From Paraescarpia echinospica (Eukaryota > Annelida > Polychaeta > Sabellida > Siboglinidae), in NCBI GenBank assembly GCA_020002185.1, contig CM034533.1, positions 51,243,081 to 51,307,080 of the forward strand: a DNA stretch of 64,000 nucleotides, read 5' to 3'. The notes beneath the pieces were generated by a model. The model was not told where the DNA came from and ran no database searches. It saw only the letters and a program-made list of their open reading frames with translations. Each line of letters opens with the position of its first letter. Position 1 is the stretch's first letter. Shown here piece after piece: positions 22,500 through 32,476 of the stretch. The position numbers and the translations under genes are program-made.

Positions 22500-23280
22500 G
22501 TGAACGGAGAACAAAGGGATTTTTACAAACGTTAAACGAAACGTTAAAAGTACGAAATTAAACGTTATATACGATCACTGGAGGGTCAGGAAACACGAGA
22601 TGCTTATATATTAGAGAAATTTGCGGTAAAAGTCACATTTGACGATGAATGCACTGACGTGAACGTTAGCTTTTTTTCCTAAAACAAATTCCTCGGAGAG
22701 TAAACGGAATGCGTTAAGCGCACATGTGTGACATCTGTTGCGCGTGACTTAACGAGTTGGAATGTGAACGGAGAACAATGGATTTTTACAAACGATAAAT
22801 GAAACGTTAAAAGCGCGAAATAAAACGTTGTATAAGATCGCTGGGGGATCAGGACACACGAGATGTATAGATATTAGGGAAATTTGCGGTAAAAGTCACA
22901 TTTGACGATGTATGCACTGACGTGAACGCTAACTTTTTTCCGAAAACAAAATGCCTGGGTTGGATGAAGTATGCGCGACGATAATTGAAAAAAGATAAGG
23001 ATATGAGTGAAGTGCGCATGCGCGTTATAGTGTAGACAATGACATTTCAAAAACAATAAACGAAACGTTAAAAGCACGAAACTAAACGTTGTATAGATTC
23101 TCTGTGGAGTCAGGACACGCGAGGTGCATCGATATTAGAGAAAATCGATGTAAGGAGAGATTTAACGGCGAATGTACCGAGGTGACCGGATGCTTTTTTT
23201 CGAAAACAAAATGTCTGAAATGTACGAGGCAGTCACACTGATAATTGAATAAGATGACGTATTAGGGTGAAGTGCGCATG
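22500..23280. repeat. Three ~262-bp tandem units, bidirectional control region, copy B
   Basis: The word GAAACGTTAAAAG recurs at 22538, 22801 and 23062, giving spacings of 263 and 261. Each unit also carries a TATATAACG-like word on the other strand and an ACTGACGTGAACG-type or closely related word. It lies between the start of the two-exon gene (-) and the RPA-like gene (+). No ORF of note. Confidence 0.7.
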
Positions 23281-23298
23281 CGTGTTATTTGGAAAAGG

Positions 23299-23305
23299 TA
23301 TATAA
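23299..23305 (+). promoter_or_regulatory. TATA box of the RPA-like gene, copy B
   Basis: TATATAA in GGTATATAACGGC, 91 bases upstream of the ATG at 23396; conserved in position with copy A. Confidence 0.55.
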
Positions 23306-23395
23306 CGGCTGAGAAAATGTTATATTGTATGACGCCGAACTTCTAACCGTGTATTCTTTATACAGAGCAGCAAGCAGCAGACGTTCTTCCGCAAC

Positions 23396-24181
23396 ATGGC
23401 GGATGAAAGTCAACAACAACAACAACAAACAAAAAAGTCGAGGGCGCCGCGTAAGCAGTCGATGAAGGCGGCGGCCAGCAGCAGTCAACCTTCGGCCAGC
23501 AGCAGTCAACCTTCGGCACTGATTGCAGCCTTGTCAACGGGGGTGTCACCGCCCGTTAAGCGTCCCGTTACGCTGATCGCGGCCCCGTTGACGGTCGGTC
23601 GAAAACGGAGCGCCGAAGAGGCGCGCTTGGAACAGCCCGACGAGACGGCAGCGCAGCCCCCGGTCCTGTCGCGGAGCGGATCGATGGAACGTGAATCGAC
23701 GGCGTCGACACGCGCCACAGCGGTGAGTCTGAGACATCTGAAGTGCGCCGTCAACGGCGTATATAGAATCCTGTCACCCGTTACGATCGAGGCCGTCTCG
23801 TACAAAGGCGAACCCGGCACCACCTATTTGGGATGTTCCCGTTGTCGCCGAAAATTACAGACAAACAAAGACGGGGTCCTGATATGTCGAACGCACGGGG
23901 AAGTGTTTGTACCGAAATATTTCTTCGCGTTGCGTGTGATGGTGAAGGACGGTGAGGAGGACGAAGATGAGCTTTGGCTTACGTTGTTCGATAGCCAAAT
24001 GTCTAATCTCGTCGAGTTCACGGCCGAGTACCTGACGGAATTGAACGAGAAGGATCTCCGCGATACCGTGCTCGAGTTAACCGGTACTAAAGTGGAGATT
24101 AGTGTGCGGAAGACGACTTGGAACGGGGACCCCTCGTATACAGTCCGCACACTAAAAAGATATGACGACGACGATGACTAA
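23396..24181 (+). CDS. RPA1-C-like OB-fold single-strand DNA-binding protein
   Basis: 261 aa. Residues 1-110 are low-complexity (Gln, Ser, Ala, Lys-rich). From about 115 the layout matches the C-terminal DNA-binding domain of replication protein A large subunit: a zinc ribbon with Cys147, Cys150, Cys164 and His167 (GCSRC, then ICRTH), then the OB-fold strand pattern FFALRVMVKDG, LWLTLFDSQMSNL, and FTAEYLTELNEKDLRD, followed by a KVEISVRKTTW strand pair. In RPA this region holds single-stranded DNA. Here it would coat displaced strands during protein-primed replication by the neighbouring polymerase (inference). It ends in an acidic run and a TAA inside GACTAAT. No better family assignment came to mind. 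Confidence 0.8.
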   Translation: MADESQQQQQQTKKSRAPRKQSMKAAASSSQPSASSSQPSALIAALSTGVSPPVKRPVTLIAAPLTVGRKRSAEEARLEQPDETAAQPPVLSRSGSMERESTASTRATAVSLRHLKCAVNGVYRILSPVTIEAVSYKGEPGTTYLGCSRCRRKLQTNKDGVLICRTHGEVFVPKYFFALRVMVKDGEEDEDELWLTLFDSQMSNLVEFTAEYLTELNEKDLRDTVLELTGTKVEISVRKTTWNGDPSYTVRTLKRYDDDDD

Positions 24182-24207
24182 TGTTGTTGTTGTTGTGTTG
24201 TTTGTAG

Positions 24208-24678
24208 AAAGAGGAGGAAAATTGGCCGCTACTGGTAGATTTATTGAAGCACGCCAACGAACGACAACGAATGAGAGATCGTCAGGGGCTGGAACTAAGC
24301 AAGCAGAGCTTTGAACTATTAGCCGAGTCGGCCGAACAATATATAAAAGCGTTTTGGTTGGCCTATGAAGCAAGCCTATTTCGTAGTAGTTTGATGTACT
24401 AACAGTTGTGCTTTATGTGCTTTAGGAAGTGCGCTGCGTACTCCAAAAAATGCTTGCGAACAACGAAAGGATTCGCGCTCAGTACGACGAGGTTGCAACG
24501 TTCGTAAGAACGTTGTTGGAACGGGGTGTGCCGGCGGGGTCAGTGGAGGAGAAGGAGAAGGAGGATGAGGACTAATCATAATAATATGTTGTAGGACGCT
24601 CTGATGCAACACGCCAGACGTGAATGTATGAGCGACTTCATACACGCGTTGCTGACGGTGATATCACGTAAAGAGTAG
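24208..24678 (+). other. Three short open segments with splice-like borders, copy B
   Basis: 24208-24402 (64 codons; helical, EEENWPLLVDLLKHANERQR…), 24426-24575 (49 codons; helical, RCVLQKMLANNERIR…, acidic end) and 24595-24678 (27 codons). Each follows a T-rich …TAG, and all start in phase 0 if that AG is an acceptor. Stops of the RPA-like ORF, segment 1 and segment 2 fall in GACTAAT, TACTAAC and GACTAAT. TACTAAC is a perfect branch-point word. Likely coding exons separated by tiny introns, but donors are not unambiguous. Confidence 0.42.
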
Positions 24679-24696
24679 AACTGCTTTGTGCAGTAG

Positions 24697-25344
24697 GGTA
24701 GTGGCGGAGGAGTACGTGACGCTCACGTATTGGAGGCAATAATTGAGGAGGCGCTGGGACCCCGAACGCGCCCCCCTCCACCGACGTATAACGACAGCCT
24801 GGCGACGATGGAACCGTACTGGAGCGTATCGGAGGAGCTGGGGACGTGTCGGCAACTCGTCGGGCCGAGCCGGAGTCAGTTGATCGTACGTTACGAACGA
24901 CTGGCTATGGATCTCATCGCCGAGACTATCGGCGAAATGGTTCTAGAGAAGGCACGAGACCATTGCGGGCTATGCGAATCAAATGAAGGCTGCCCCTACG
25001 TTCACATGGCCGGCTATCGCGCGGGGCGGCCGAATCGCGTCTACATGCAACGTTACGTTAAGCCGGGGTGTATCGTGACGCGGCACTTCAACGAGGTCAT
25101 GGAAACGTTCCTACGACGATCACTTATTCCGTGTTTTACGAGACTAGTCCATATACTAAGCGAGACTACGGTGACGATTTCTTCCGGTGATCAGCAGCCG
25201 CAAACGGGCCGTGCAGGAGAATTGTATTTGGTCCAATTCGTATCCAACTGGTTGTTGGGGACGAATTGGCGAGATTACATGAATCGCGTGCAACTGGAGT
25301 CGGCCGTGCACACGTACGTGCAACGTCGGAGCGGACTTGAATGA
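24697..25344 (+). CDS. Unknown 215-aa Polinton protein with Cys/His cluster, copy B
   Basis: Open from GGT after GCAGTAG to the stop at 25344, with no early ATG, so probably a terminal exon fed by the short segments upstream. It carries RPPPPTYNDSLATM, a helix YERLAMDLIAETIGEMVLEK, the possible zinc-binding cluster HCGLCESNEGCPYVH and a DYMNRVQLESAVHTYVQRR end. Agreement with copy A is close over the whole length. A role in replication or early expression is suggested only by its place between polymerase and RPA-like genes. Confidence 0.6.
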   Translation, partial: GSGGGVRDAHVLEAIIEEALGPRTRPPPPTYNDSLATMEPYWSVSEELGTCRQLVGPSRSQLIVRYERLAMDLIAETIGEMVLEKARDHCGLCESNEGCPYVHMAGYRAGRPNRVYMQRYVKPGCIVTRHFNEVMETFLRRSLIPCFTRLVHILSETTVTISSGDQQPQTGRAGELYLVQFVSNWLLGTNWRDYMNRVQLESAVHTYVQRRSGLE

Positions 25345-25439
25345 ACGAACACTAGTAGAATTTGCTTGCTATCGAAACGAAGGCTTCACACTGTTGTAAA
25401 AGTACCGAATAAAACGTTGAAAATGTTCTTTCCGTTTCC

Positions 25440-25760
25440 GAGTTACCTAGTTAGAAAAATTACCGCTAGTTAGAAAAAACCACCCACCACACAGTTAGAA
25501 ATCCCGCTAGGGTTAGTTAGAAAAATCACCACACAGTTAGAAAAAGCTTCCCGCTACACACCACCGCTAGGGTTAGTTAGAAAAATCCGAGTTACCTAGT
25601 TAGAAAAATTACCGCTAGTTAGAAAAAATCTTCCCGCTACACACCACCGCTAGGGTTAGTTAGAAAAATCACCACACAGTTAGAAAAAGCTTCCCGCTAC
25701 ACACCACCGCTAGGGTTAGTTAGAAAAACCACCACCATCACACATTCTTCCCGCTAGGGT
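25440..25760. repeat. CTAGCGG / TTAGAAAAA array upstream of polymerase, copy B
   Basis: Repeats of ACCGCTAGGGTTAGTTAGAAA and CTTCCCGCTACACACCACCGC type, several copies over about 320 bp, complementary in sense to the copy A array. Probably the polymerase upstream control region. Confidence 0.62.
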
Positions 25761-25798
25761 GTACTTACCACCACCACCACCACCGTCACCGTCGTCGT

Positions 25799-25806
25799 TA
25801 TAAATA
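25799..25806 (+). promoter_or_regulatory. TATA box of the polymerase gene, copy B
   Basis: TATAAATA, 38 bases before the ATG at 25837; the same word and spacing occur in copy A. Confidence 0.6.
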
Positions 25807-25836
25807 GCGACGCTCGAAAAATATTCATTAGAGAGA

Positions 25837-28800
25837 ATGCCACCACCACCATCGTCATGGCAATGTCCGAAATGTGGGCGCTATTTCGCGACGCAGTCGA
25901 TGTTAGAACGACACGAAGCGCTATGCGTAAAAGTGCGAGACTGCCCAAAATGTGGCAAGCTATACACCACGCGTTACGCTATGCTACGACATCTGAGGCT
26001 GCGGTGTGGTCGTTCGTCGCCACCTGAATCAGTGGAGGCCGCCGCTAGCGCGCCGCCGTCGCCCGACGATCTACAGCGTGTCGTAGACGAGCACCGGCGT
26101 AGCATAGAGACGTCGGTGGCGCGCGGCGTCATACAGTCGCGTTACAACTATCGTATGACCGCCTGTACGAGTACGCGCGTACTCGAACCGCGTCTGAGGG
26201 AAATGTTTCGCGCGCAAAAGAACGCGTTTAAAATTAACGTTAGTTATGGTTTTGTATTACGCCACAAGGTGTCGGGTCGGTACCGATATTTTCATTCTTC
26301 GTGTAACTGTTGCGGACGCCTCCTCGAAACACCCGCCCTAGTTACCGATAGCCGTTCATTCGAACGATTCCTCGACGCCGTGCGCACTACCGACGTACTG
26401 CAGTACGCCATCGCGCAGCGTCCCGACTCGGGATGGATCGTCGAGCTCGTAACTAACGCCACCTACTTCGTGAACGTCATCATCAATCATCCTATCGGCT
26501 GCGTTGGCGTGACGACGCTTCCCGCCTACGTACGCCTCAACAGGTCCATCGTGTCGTTGACGAACGAAGTTCGAGGCGCACCCTACGACGATCATCTGTG
26601 TCTCTTCCGATGCATCGCCCTTCACCTTCAAGGTCACCGACGAGGTCAAAGTATCCGTCATACGAACCGTTTAACGAAAGACGCTAAACGTCTGTACGCG
26701 CGGTATCGTCGCGACAAGGCGACGACCTCGAACGGTGGCGGCGTGCGCCTGAACGAACTGGATCGCGTGGAGACGGTTTTCGGCATCAACGTCGTCGTCT
26801 ATCGTCGACTGACGAACGACGTCGCCGAACTAGTCCGTCGATCGCTCGAAGCGCACCCCACGACGCTGAACGTCAACCTGTACGAGTCGCACTTCTCGTA
26901 CATAAGCGATCGGCGCGCGTACACGAAAACGTACAAATGCGGGAAATGCGGCAGCGTCCTCTGGCGGAGCACGTACAAGTTACAGCGTCACGAAGCGACG
27001 TGCGAAGGCGGCGTTCGTCACGTGTTCCCCGGCGGCGTCTACCGACCGACGGCGTCCGTATTCGAGCGGCTCGACGACGAAGGCATCGACGTCGGCGACG
27101 ACGACCTGCGCTACTACCCGTACCGCGCGACGTTCGATTTCGAGTGCTATTTCGCCGATAACGATCTGCCGACGAATAGCGACAAATGCCGCTGGATCGC
27201 GCGACACGAACTGCTCAGCGTGAGCGTCGCGTCGAACGTGCCCGGTCACGAAGCGGCGCACTGTTACGTCACGACCGGCGATTCGTCGGAACTCGCGCGT
27301 CGCCTCATCGACGACCTGGAAGCGGTGAGCGCGGCGGCGTGCGCGATTCTACGTCCCCGCTACGACGCGACCTTCGAGGCGTTCGACGCGCTCGACGCCG
27401 ACTGGCGGCGACGATGCAACGACGACGACGCCGACGCGTCACCGTACGCCACTCTCGCCGACCGGCTGTGGACGTACCTACGACAAATGCCCGTATTGGG
27501 ATTCAATTCGGGAAAGTACGACTTGAACGTCGTCAAAAAGTACTTGACCCCCCTGCTCATAACCGACGACGCGCAGCACACGTCGTCGGCGTTTACCATT
27601 AAACGTCAGAACAATTACATGTGCCTGTCGACGACGACGTTGAAGTTCCTGGACATAACGAATTACCTCGCGCCCGGCGTTAGCTACGATCGCTTTCTGA
27701 AAGCGTACGGTTGCTCGGCAACGAAGGGCTACTTCCCGTACGAGCACATCGACGCGTTGTCGCGTCTGGACGAAACCGCCCTGCCGTCGCGCGAAGCTTT
27801 CTACAGCCAGCTGAAACGCGAGGGAATCTCCGCGGAGGCGTACGAGATTTGCGCGACGGCGTGGCGCGACGAGGGCATGATGTCGATGCGCGATTTTCTT
27901 GTGTGGTATAACAATCGTGACGTGGCGCCGTTTCTCGAGGCCGTCGATCGCCAGTTCGCCTTCTATCGGCGCTGACGTATCGACATGTTCAAGGACGCCA
28001 TCAGCGTACCGGGGTTGACGTTGTTGTACCTGTTCAACGACCTGCCGAAGTCGATCCATTTCTCGCTCTTCAACGAGCCGAACAAAGATCTGCACCGTCT
28101 GCTGCAGGCGCAGATCGTCGGCGGCCCGTCGATCATCTTCGCGCGTCACCACGAGGCCGACGTGACGTCGATTCGTGGCGGCGCGCTGTGCCGATCGATA
28201 GTAGGCTTCGACGCAAACGGCCTCTATCTATGGGCGATAATGCAGGAGATGCCGACGGGCTGGTACACGCGCCGACGCGCTGAGAACGCCTTTCGAGCGG
28301 AACGCGTGCACCGCTACGGTCGTATGGCCGTGGAGTGGTTGACGCTCGTGGAGGCGGAAACCGGCGCGCGTATACGTCACCATTTGAACGGACGCGAGAA
28401 GCGCATCGGAAAGTACCGAGTCGACGGCTGGTGCGCCGCCACGCGAACGGCGTACCAATTTCACGGCTGCTATTTTCACGGTTGCCCGACGTGTCAGGCG
28501 CACGTGACGACGAACGCCGTCAACGGTCAACCGATGACGACGCTGTACGCCGCGACGATCGCCGTGACCGCCTACCTGCGCCGTTTCGTCGACGAAGTCG
28601 TCGAAATGTGGGAGTGCCAGTGGCACGCCGTGCGACCGCCGGCGGTGCCGACGCCGCCCGACGCGTCACGATGGCAACCGACCGCCGCCATTACGCTCTC
28701 GACGATACTGGAGGCGGTGCGCGACGGCTCTCTGTTCGGCCTCGTGCAGTGCGATATCGCCGTACCGGAAGCGCTGCGCGACAAGTTCGCCGAGATGCAG

Positions 28801-29946
28801 CCGGTATTCAAGAACGTCGATATCGCGCGCGACGATCTCAGCCCGTTCATGCGCGACTACGCCGAATCGCACCATCTCCTCACGCGACCTCAACGCACGC
28901 TCGTCGGTAGCTACTTCGGCGCGGCGATCTTGCTCGCGACGCCGCTCCTACGCTGGTATCTGGCGCACCGGCTCGTCGTCGAGCGCGTCTACCAGATCGT
29001 CGAGTACGCGCCGATAGCGTGCTTTCGCCGCTTCGGCGACGCGGTTTCGACGGCGCGTCGCGAGGGCGATATCGATCCCGACAAATCGATCATCGCCGAT
29101 ACATTTAAACTTCTCGGGAACAGTTCCTACGGGAAAACGATTACGCGCGTCGATCGGCACCGGAAAATCAAGTACGCGACGCCGGTCGGCGCGTCGATGC
29201 TCGTCAACAATCGCCGCTTCCGGCAACTGGACGCCGTCGTCGACGACGCGCTGTACGAGGTGGCGCTGAATAAGCGTAAAATCGTCTACGGCCTGCCGAT
29301 ACATATCGGCTATTTCGTATTGCAGTACGCAAAATTGAGAATGCTGGAATTTTATTACGATTTCGTCGACGCCTACATTCCCCGTCCGCTCTTCCAGTAC
29401 TGCGCTATGGACACCGACTCGGCGTACATAGCCCTAGCCGGACGTGACGTCGACGCGCTCGTACCGGAAGAACGTCGCGAACACTACTTCCGGAATCGCT
29501 CGCTCTGGTTTCCGGCCGAATGCTGCGACGCGCACGTGGACGCCTACGTACGACGGCGCGTCGCCGGTCTAGCGTGGGACGGCGAGGCGGCCTGCTGCGC
29601 GCGCCGACGCCTGTTCGATCGTCGAACGCCGGGTCTCTTCAAAGAAGAGTGGCGCGGCGACGGGATCGTGGCGCTGTGCAGCAAAACCTACTACTGCTTC
29701 GGTGGCGTCGCCGGTCCGAAGTACAGCACGAAGGGGCTCAGCAAGCGACAGAACGCCGACATCGACGAGCACACCTTCCTCGCCGTACTGCGCGACCGTC
29801 GCAACGGCGTCGGCTGGAACCGCGGTTTCCAAGTGAAAGACTCGTCCGTGTTGACGTACGTTCAAGAGCGCGCGGCGTTGAGCTACTGCTACGCTAAACG
29901 CCGCGTGCTCGACGACGGCGTCACTACGGCGCCGATACTCGTCTAA
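25837..29946 (+). pseudogene. POLB: Protein-primed family B DNA polymerase, one internal stop
   Basis: 1369-residue frame. N-terminus has two zinc-finger-like motifs (WQCPKCGRYF, DCPKCGKLYTTRYAMLRH); a third (KCGKCGSVLWRSTYKLQRHE) lies near 370. Exonuclease motifs: Asp434/Glu436 in TFDFECYF, Asn557/Asp562 in GFNSGKYDL, and YNNRDVAPFL near 691. Polymerase motif A at Asp792 (FDANGLYLW), motif B KLLGNSSYG at 1091-1099, motif C Asp1192/Asp1194 (MDTDS) and KYSTK at 1295-1299. Between A and B, YQFHGCYFHGCPTC near 873 matches a Polinton-typical insert resembling Vsr-type nucleases. The polymerase copies the element from protein-primed ends. The only break seen is TGA at 27973-27975 (codon 713), CGA in copy A; it falls between exonuclease and polymerase domains. 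Confidence 0.95.
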
Positions 29947-30103
29947 CTCGTAAACTCGTCTAACTCGTCTACTACTAACCTAACCCCCACCACCCCCCTA
30001 GGGGTAGTTTCTGTATGTATGTATGTGTGGGTAATAATAAACACCAACAATTGTACGTACATCATTCGTTCGTTTTTTATTTCTTCTACTATACAAGCGG
30101 TGG
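29947..30103. terminator. Convergent 3' ends, copy B
   Basis: Contains AATAAA on the + strand (about 30035, GTAATAATAAACACC) for polymerase and on the - strand (about 30077, GAAATAAAAAACG) for protease, plus a short (GTAT)n run. Mirrors 6030-6228. Confidence 0.6.
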
Positions 30104-30556
30104 TTAATGAGGTTTTAATAAATCGTGTACGAGACAGTCATTGTTCACCCTATCGGTGCCGAATAGGCTCTGGAACGTCGTGAACGGCATCCCGCGACAT
30201 CGGAGAAGGTAGGCGACGCAATATTGTCCGCACACGTTAGAGATGACGCTCTGCAGGCGCTTGTCGTTGTACGTCCACGCGTCGCCGCAGTGGCGGCGCA
30301 GGAAGGCGCGGAAGTCGGCGTGCAGCGGCGGCAGACCGTACGAATCGAAGTACTCGCCTCGTCGGTCGGCGCCGACGTAGACGGCCACCCAGTGCTGTCC
30401 CGGTTCGCCGCCGTCGTCGGTGTTGCACACGAAGGACGTCGGGTAGGTGGCGCCAATAGCGGCGGTAAGTAGCGCGTCTTTAGGCACGACGCCGACGACG
30501 ATACGTTTAGCGTACGTATCGAGTTCCAGACGACGCATCAGTTGAAACGTATCCAT
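30104..30556 (-). CDS. PRO: Adenain-like cysteine protease, copy B
   Basis: 150 aa, intact, with the same catalytic residues as copy A: His in GQHW, Asp in YFDSYG, Gln in RLQS and Cys in NVCGQYC. Two residues shorter than copy A through single-codon differences. Its ATG shares bases with the capsid stop (TAATG, 30558-30554). Presumed to process capsid-associated precursors such as the pVI-like protein. Confidence 0.93.
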   Translation of the reverse strand: MDTFQLMRRLELDTYAKRIVVGVVPKDALLTAAIGATYPTSFVCNTDDGGEPGQHWVAVYVGADRRGEYFDSYGLPPLHADFRAFLRRHCGDAWTYNDKRLQSVISNVCGQYCVAYLLRCRGMPFTTFQSLFGTDRVNNDCLVHDLLKPH

Positions 30557-31824
30557 TACCAGTCGTAAATGACGTTCCGGTTCCGGTCGATTCCCATCAC
30601 CGTCTCGAATTCCGCGTACACGACGACGTTCACCGGACGCGCTAGCGGCGTCTCGAAATGCATATCGACGCCCACGCACCCCTGACGCACGACGTTGAAA
30701 TGGTCGCCGTCGCAACAGTCGGGGGTCAGGTCGAAACCGAAGATGCTGTAGCCGGCGCCGAAGTCCGTGCGCGATACGTCGTTCCCCTCGTCCTCGAACG
30801 CCTTTCCGGTCGCCTCGAAGAGATTCATGTAGCTGCGCACGTACCGGTTGTGCGGGAAGTCCGGCTGCAGCGGCTTGCTCGGCACCTGACGTCCGTCGAC
30901 GACGAGCGACAGGAAGTTTATGTCGTTGTGACGCGCGTCGAACGGATTTCTAGTGTAGTCGCCGTTGTAGGCGACGTTGTCGATTATCATCAGGAAGAGG
31001 CGTTTCGGAATCGCGCCCATGTACAGGTTCTCGTGCACGTTCGATAGCGCGCCCGCCGTTATCGAGAACGATTTGCAGTCGACGCGACGCATCGGAAACT
31101 TAGCCGTTCCCAACGCCCACGCTTTGATATGTCCCATCTGGACGGCCGGGTTCAACTTCACTTTTCGCACGTGCAGTCGAATCTCCTGCAGCACGACGCG
31201 CCACCCCGGTACGGTTGCCGCGCCCATCAGCGAGAAGGCGTCCTTCGAGCGCACTATGCGCACTTTCGTGTCGACGCCGTTCGGTAAGTGTTTGTTTAGC
31301 ATAAACGCGTCGACGTGCAGCCGTCCCATCATCTCCACCTCGTGGCTATTGGCCGTCGCGATGCGTCGCGACTCGAAACCGACGTTGGCGTTGCCGAGCG
31401 TGTCCATCCGTCCGGCGGTGTCTTTGTACCACAACGACGCCGTGAGATGCGAACGTTTCGCGTCGCTACCGTAACTTAGCAACGTCTCGAGGTAGGCCCG
31501 GTACGCGTACGTATTGGTCGACGGCGTCACGAGGGTGTTGTTCAGCGACACGTCGATTTGACTGATCATCGAATGCAGGAAATTGTTGACCGGCGCCACC
31601 GCGGCCGCGGCCGCCAGATCGGTACCGTCCCCCCGCGTCACTTTGAAGCGCACGTACAGTTGAACGCTCGCCAGGTCCGTATAGTCTTCGCCCGAACCCG
31701 GCACGAGGAACTCGATAGGGCCGCCGGCGTCGAGAGTCGTCAGCGGCTGGTAGACGGTCCAATGACTACTCTCGATGCTCGTCTGCGTCACCGGTCCGCT
31801 GAACAGGTCCAGTTCGGCCTTCAC
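30556..31824 (-). pseudogene. Major capsid protein, 5' end deleted, copy B
   Basis: Frame open over the whole double jelly-roll body, without the stop seen in copy A. Compared with copy A about 51 bases including the ATG are missing: spacer sequence CGGTCGTCAG runs straight into codons for TCEGVKAEL. The first open codon follows a TAA near 31895, and no ATG precedes the conserved capsid N-terminus, so the native start is absent. Landmarks are as in copy A (WTVYQPLTTLDAGG, VNNFLHSMISQIDVSL, FGFDLTPDCC). It ends NVIYDW and a TAATG overlap with the protease start. Confidence 0.9.
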
Positions 31825-32034
31825 GCCCTCGCACGTCTGACGACCGTCGCCGCTAGGCGTGCTCTCTTTATGCCGCCACCGCGACGGTTTTTTTTTTTAC
31901 GTCGAGTTGACTTAATAGCGTATGCAGGATCGAATCTCCTGCGCGCGGCGGCGGCGCCATCACCACCACTACGACGCGCACTCGAAAGTACGGCGAGAAC
32001 TGACCGTCGTTCTCGAGTGTGCTGCGCTCCATCG
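31825..32034 (-). other. Spacer between pVI-like and capsid genes, copy B
   Basis: Corresponds to 4025-4266 of copy A but shortened. It keeps a duplicated piece of the pVI-like 3' end (GCATAAAGAGAGCACGCCTA word) and an A11 run. No start codon for the capsid is left. Confidence 0.5.
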
Positions 32035-32475
32035 TTACTCGTCGAATATGTCCGTTCGACGCGCTCTTTTCCGCCTACTGACGGTCGTCGCCGCTAAGCG
32101 CGCTCTCTTTATGCCGACGCGGGGACGGCGCTGCGTCTTTTTTTGCTTCTTCTTCTTCTTCTTTGGCGCCGCCGCCGCCTGCGGATTCAATAGGCCGTCG
32201 AGAAGATCAGCGCCGGCCTCCTTCGCGCGCCTTTTTAGCGACTGTTTCAGATTGCCGCCGGCGACGACGTCGCGCGCCACGTGCATGCCGGTGTTGAGCG
32301 CCCGTTTTCCCAACGCCATCGCGCCCCTCTTGATAAGCGGCATGGCGCTTCGAAACAGACTCCCGAAGAGATTACCCAGACCGTGACCTCGTTGACCCCG
32401 AGCGCCGACGAAAACCGGCAGCTGTCCGCCGACCTGACGAACGTAGTAGTCCACGTACGGGTTCTTCGACGACAT
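32035..32475 (-). CDS. Adenovirus pVI/pX-like minor core protein, copy B
   Basis: 146 aa, intact, almost identical to copy A apart from a shorter Gln/Lys tract near residue 110. It has the DYYVRQVGGQLPVFVG start, the RGHGLGNLFGSLFRSAMPL amphipathic stretch and a basic nuclear-signal-like tail. It starts just after the penton region stop, in the same order as adenovirus-like minor proteins next to the penton. Confidence 0.82.
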   Translation of the reverse strand: MSSKNPYVDYYVRQVGGQLPVFVGARGQRGHGLGNLFGSLFRSAMPLIKRGAMALGKRALNTGMHVARDVVAGGNLKQSLKRRAKEAGADLLDGLLNPQAAAAPKKKKKKQKKTQRRPRVGIKRARLAATTVSRRKRARRTDIFDE

Positions 32476-32476
32476 G

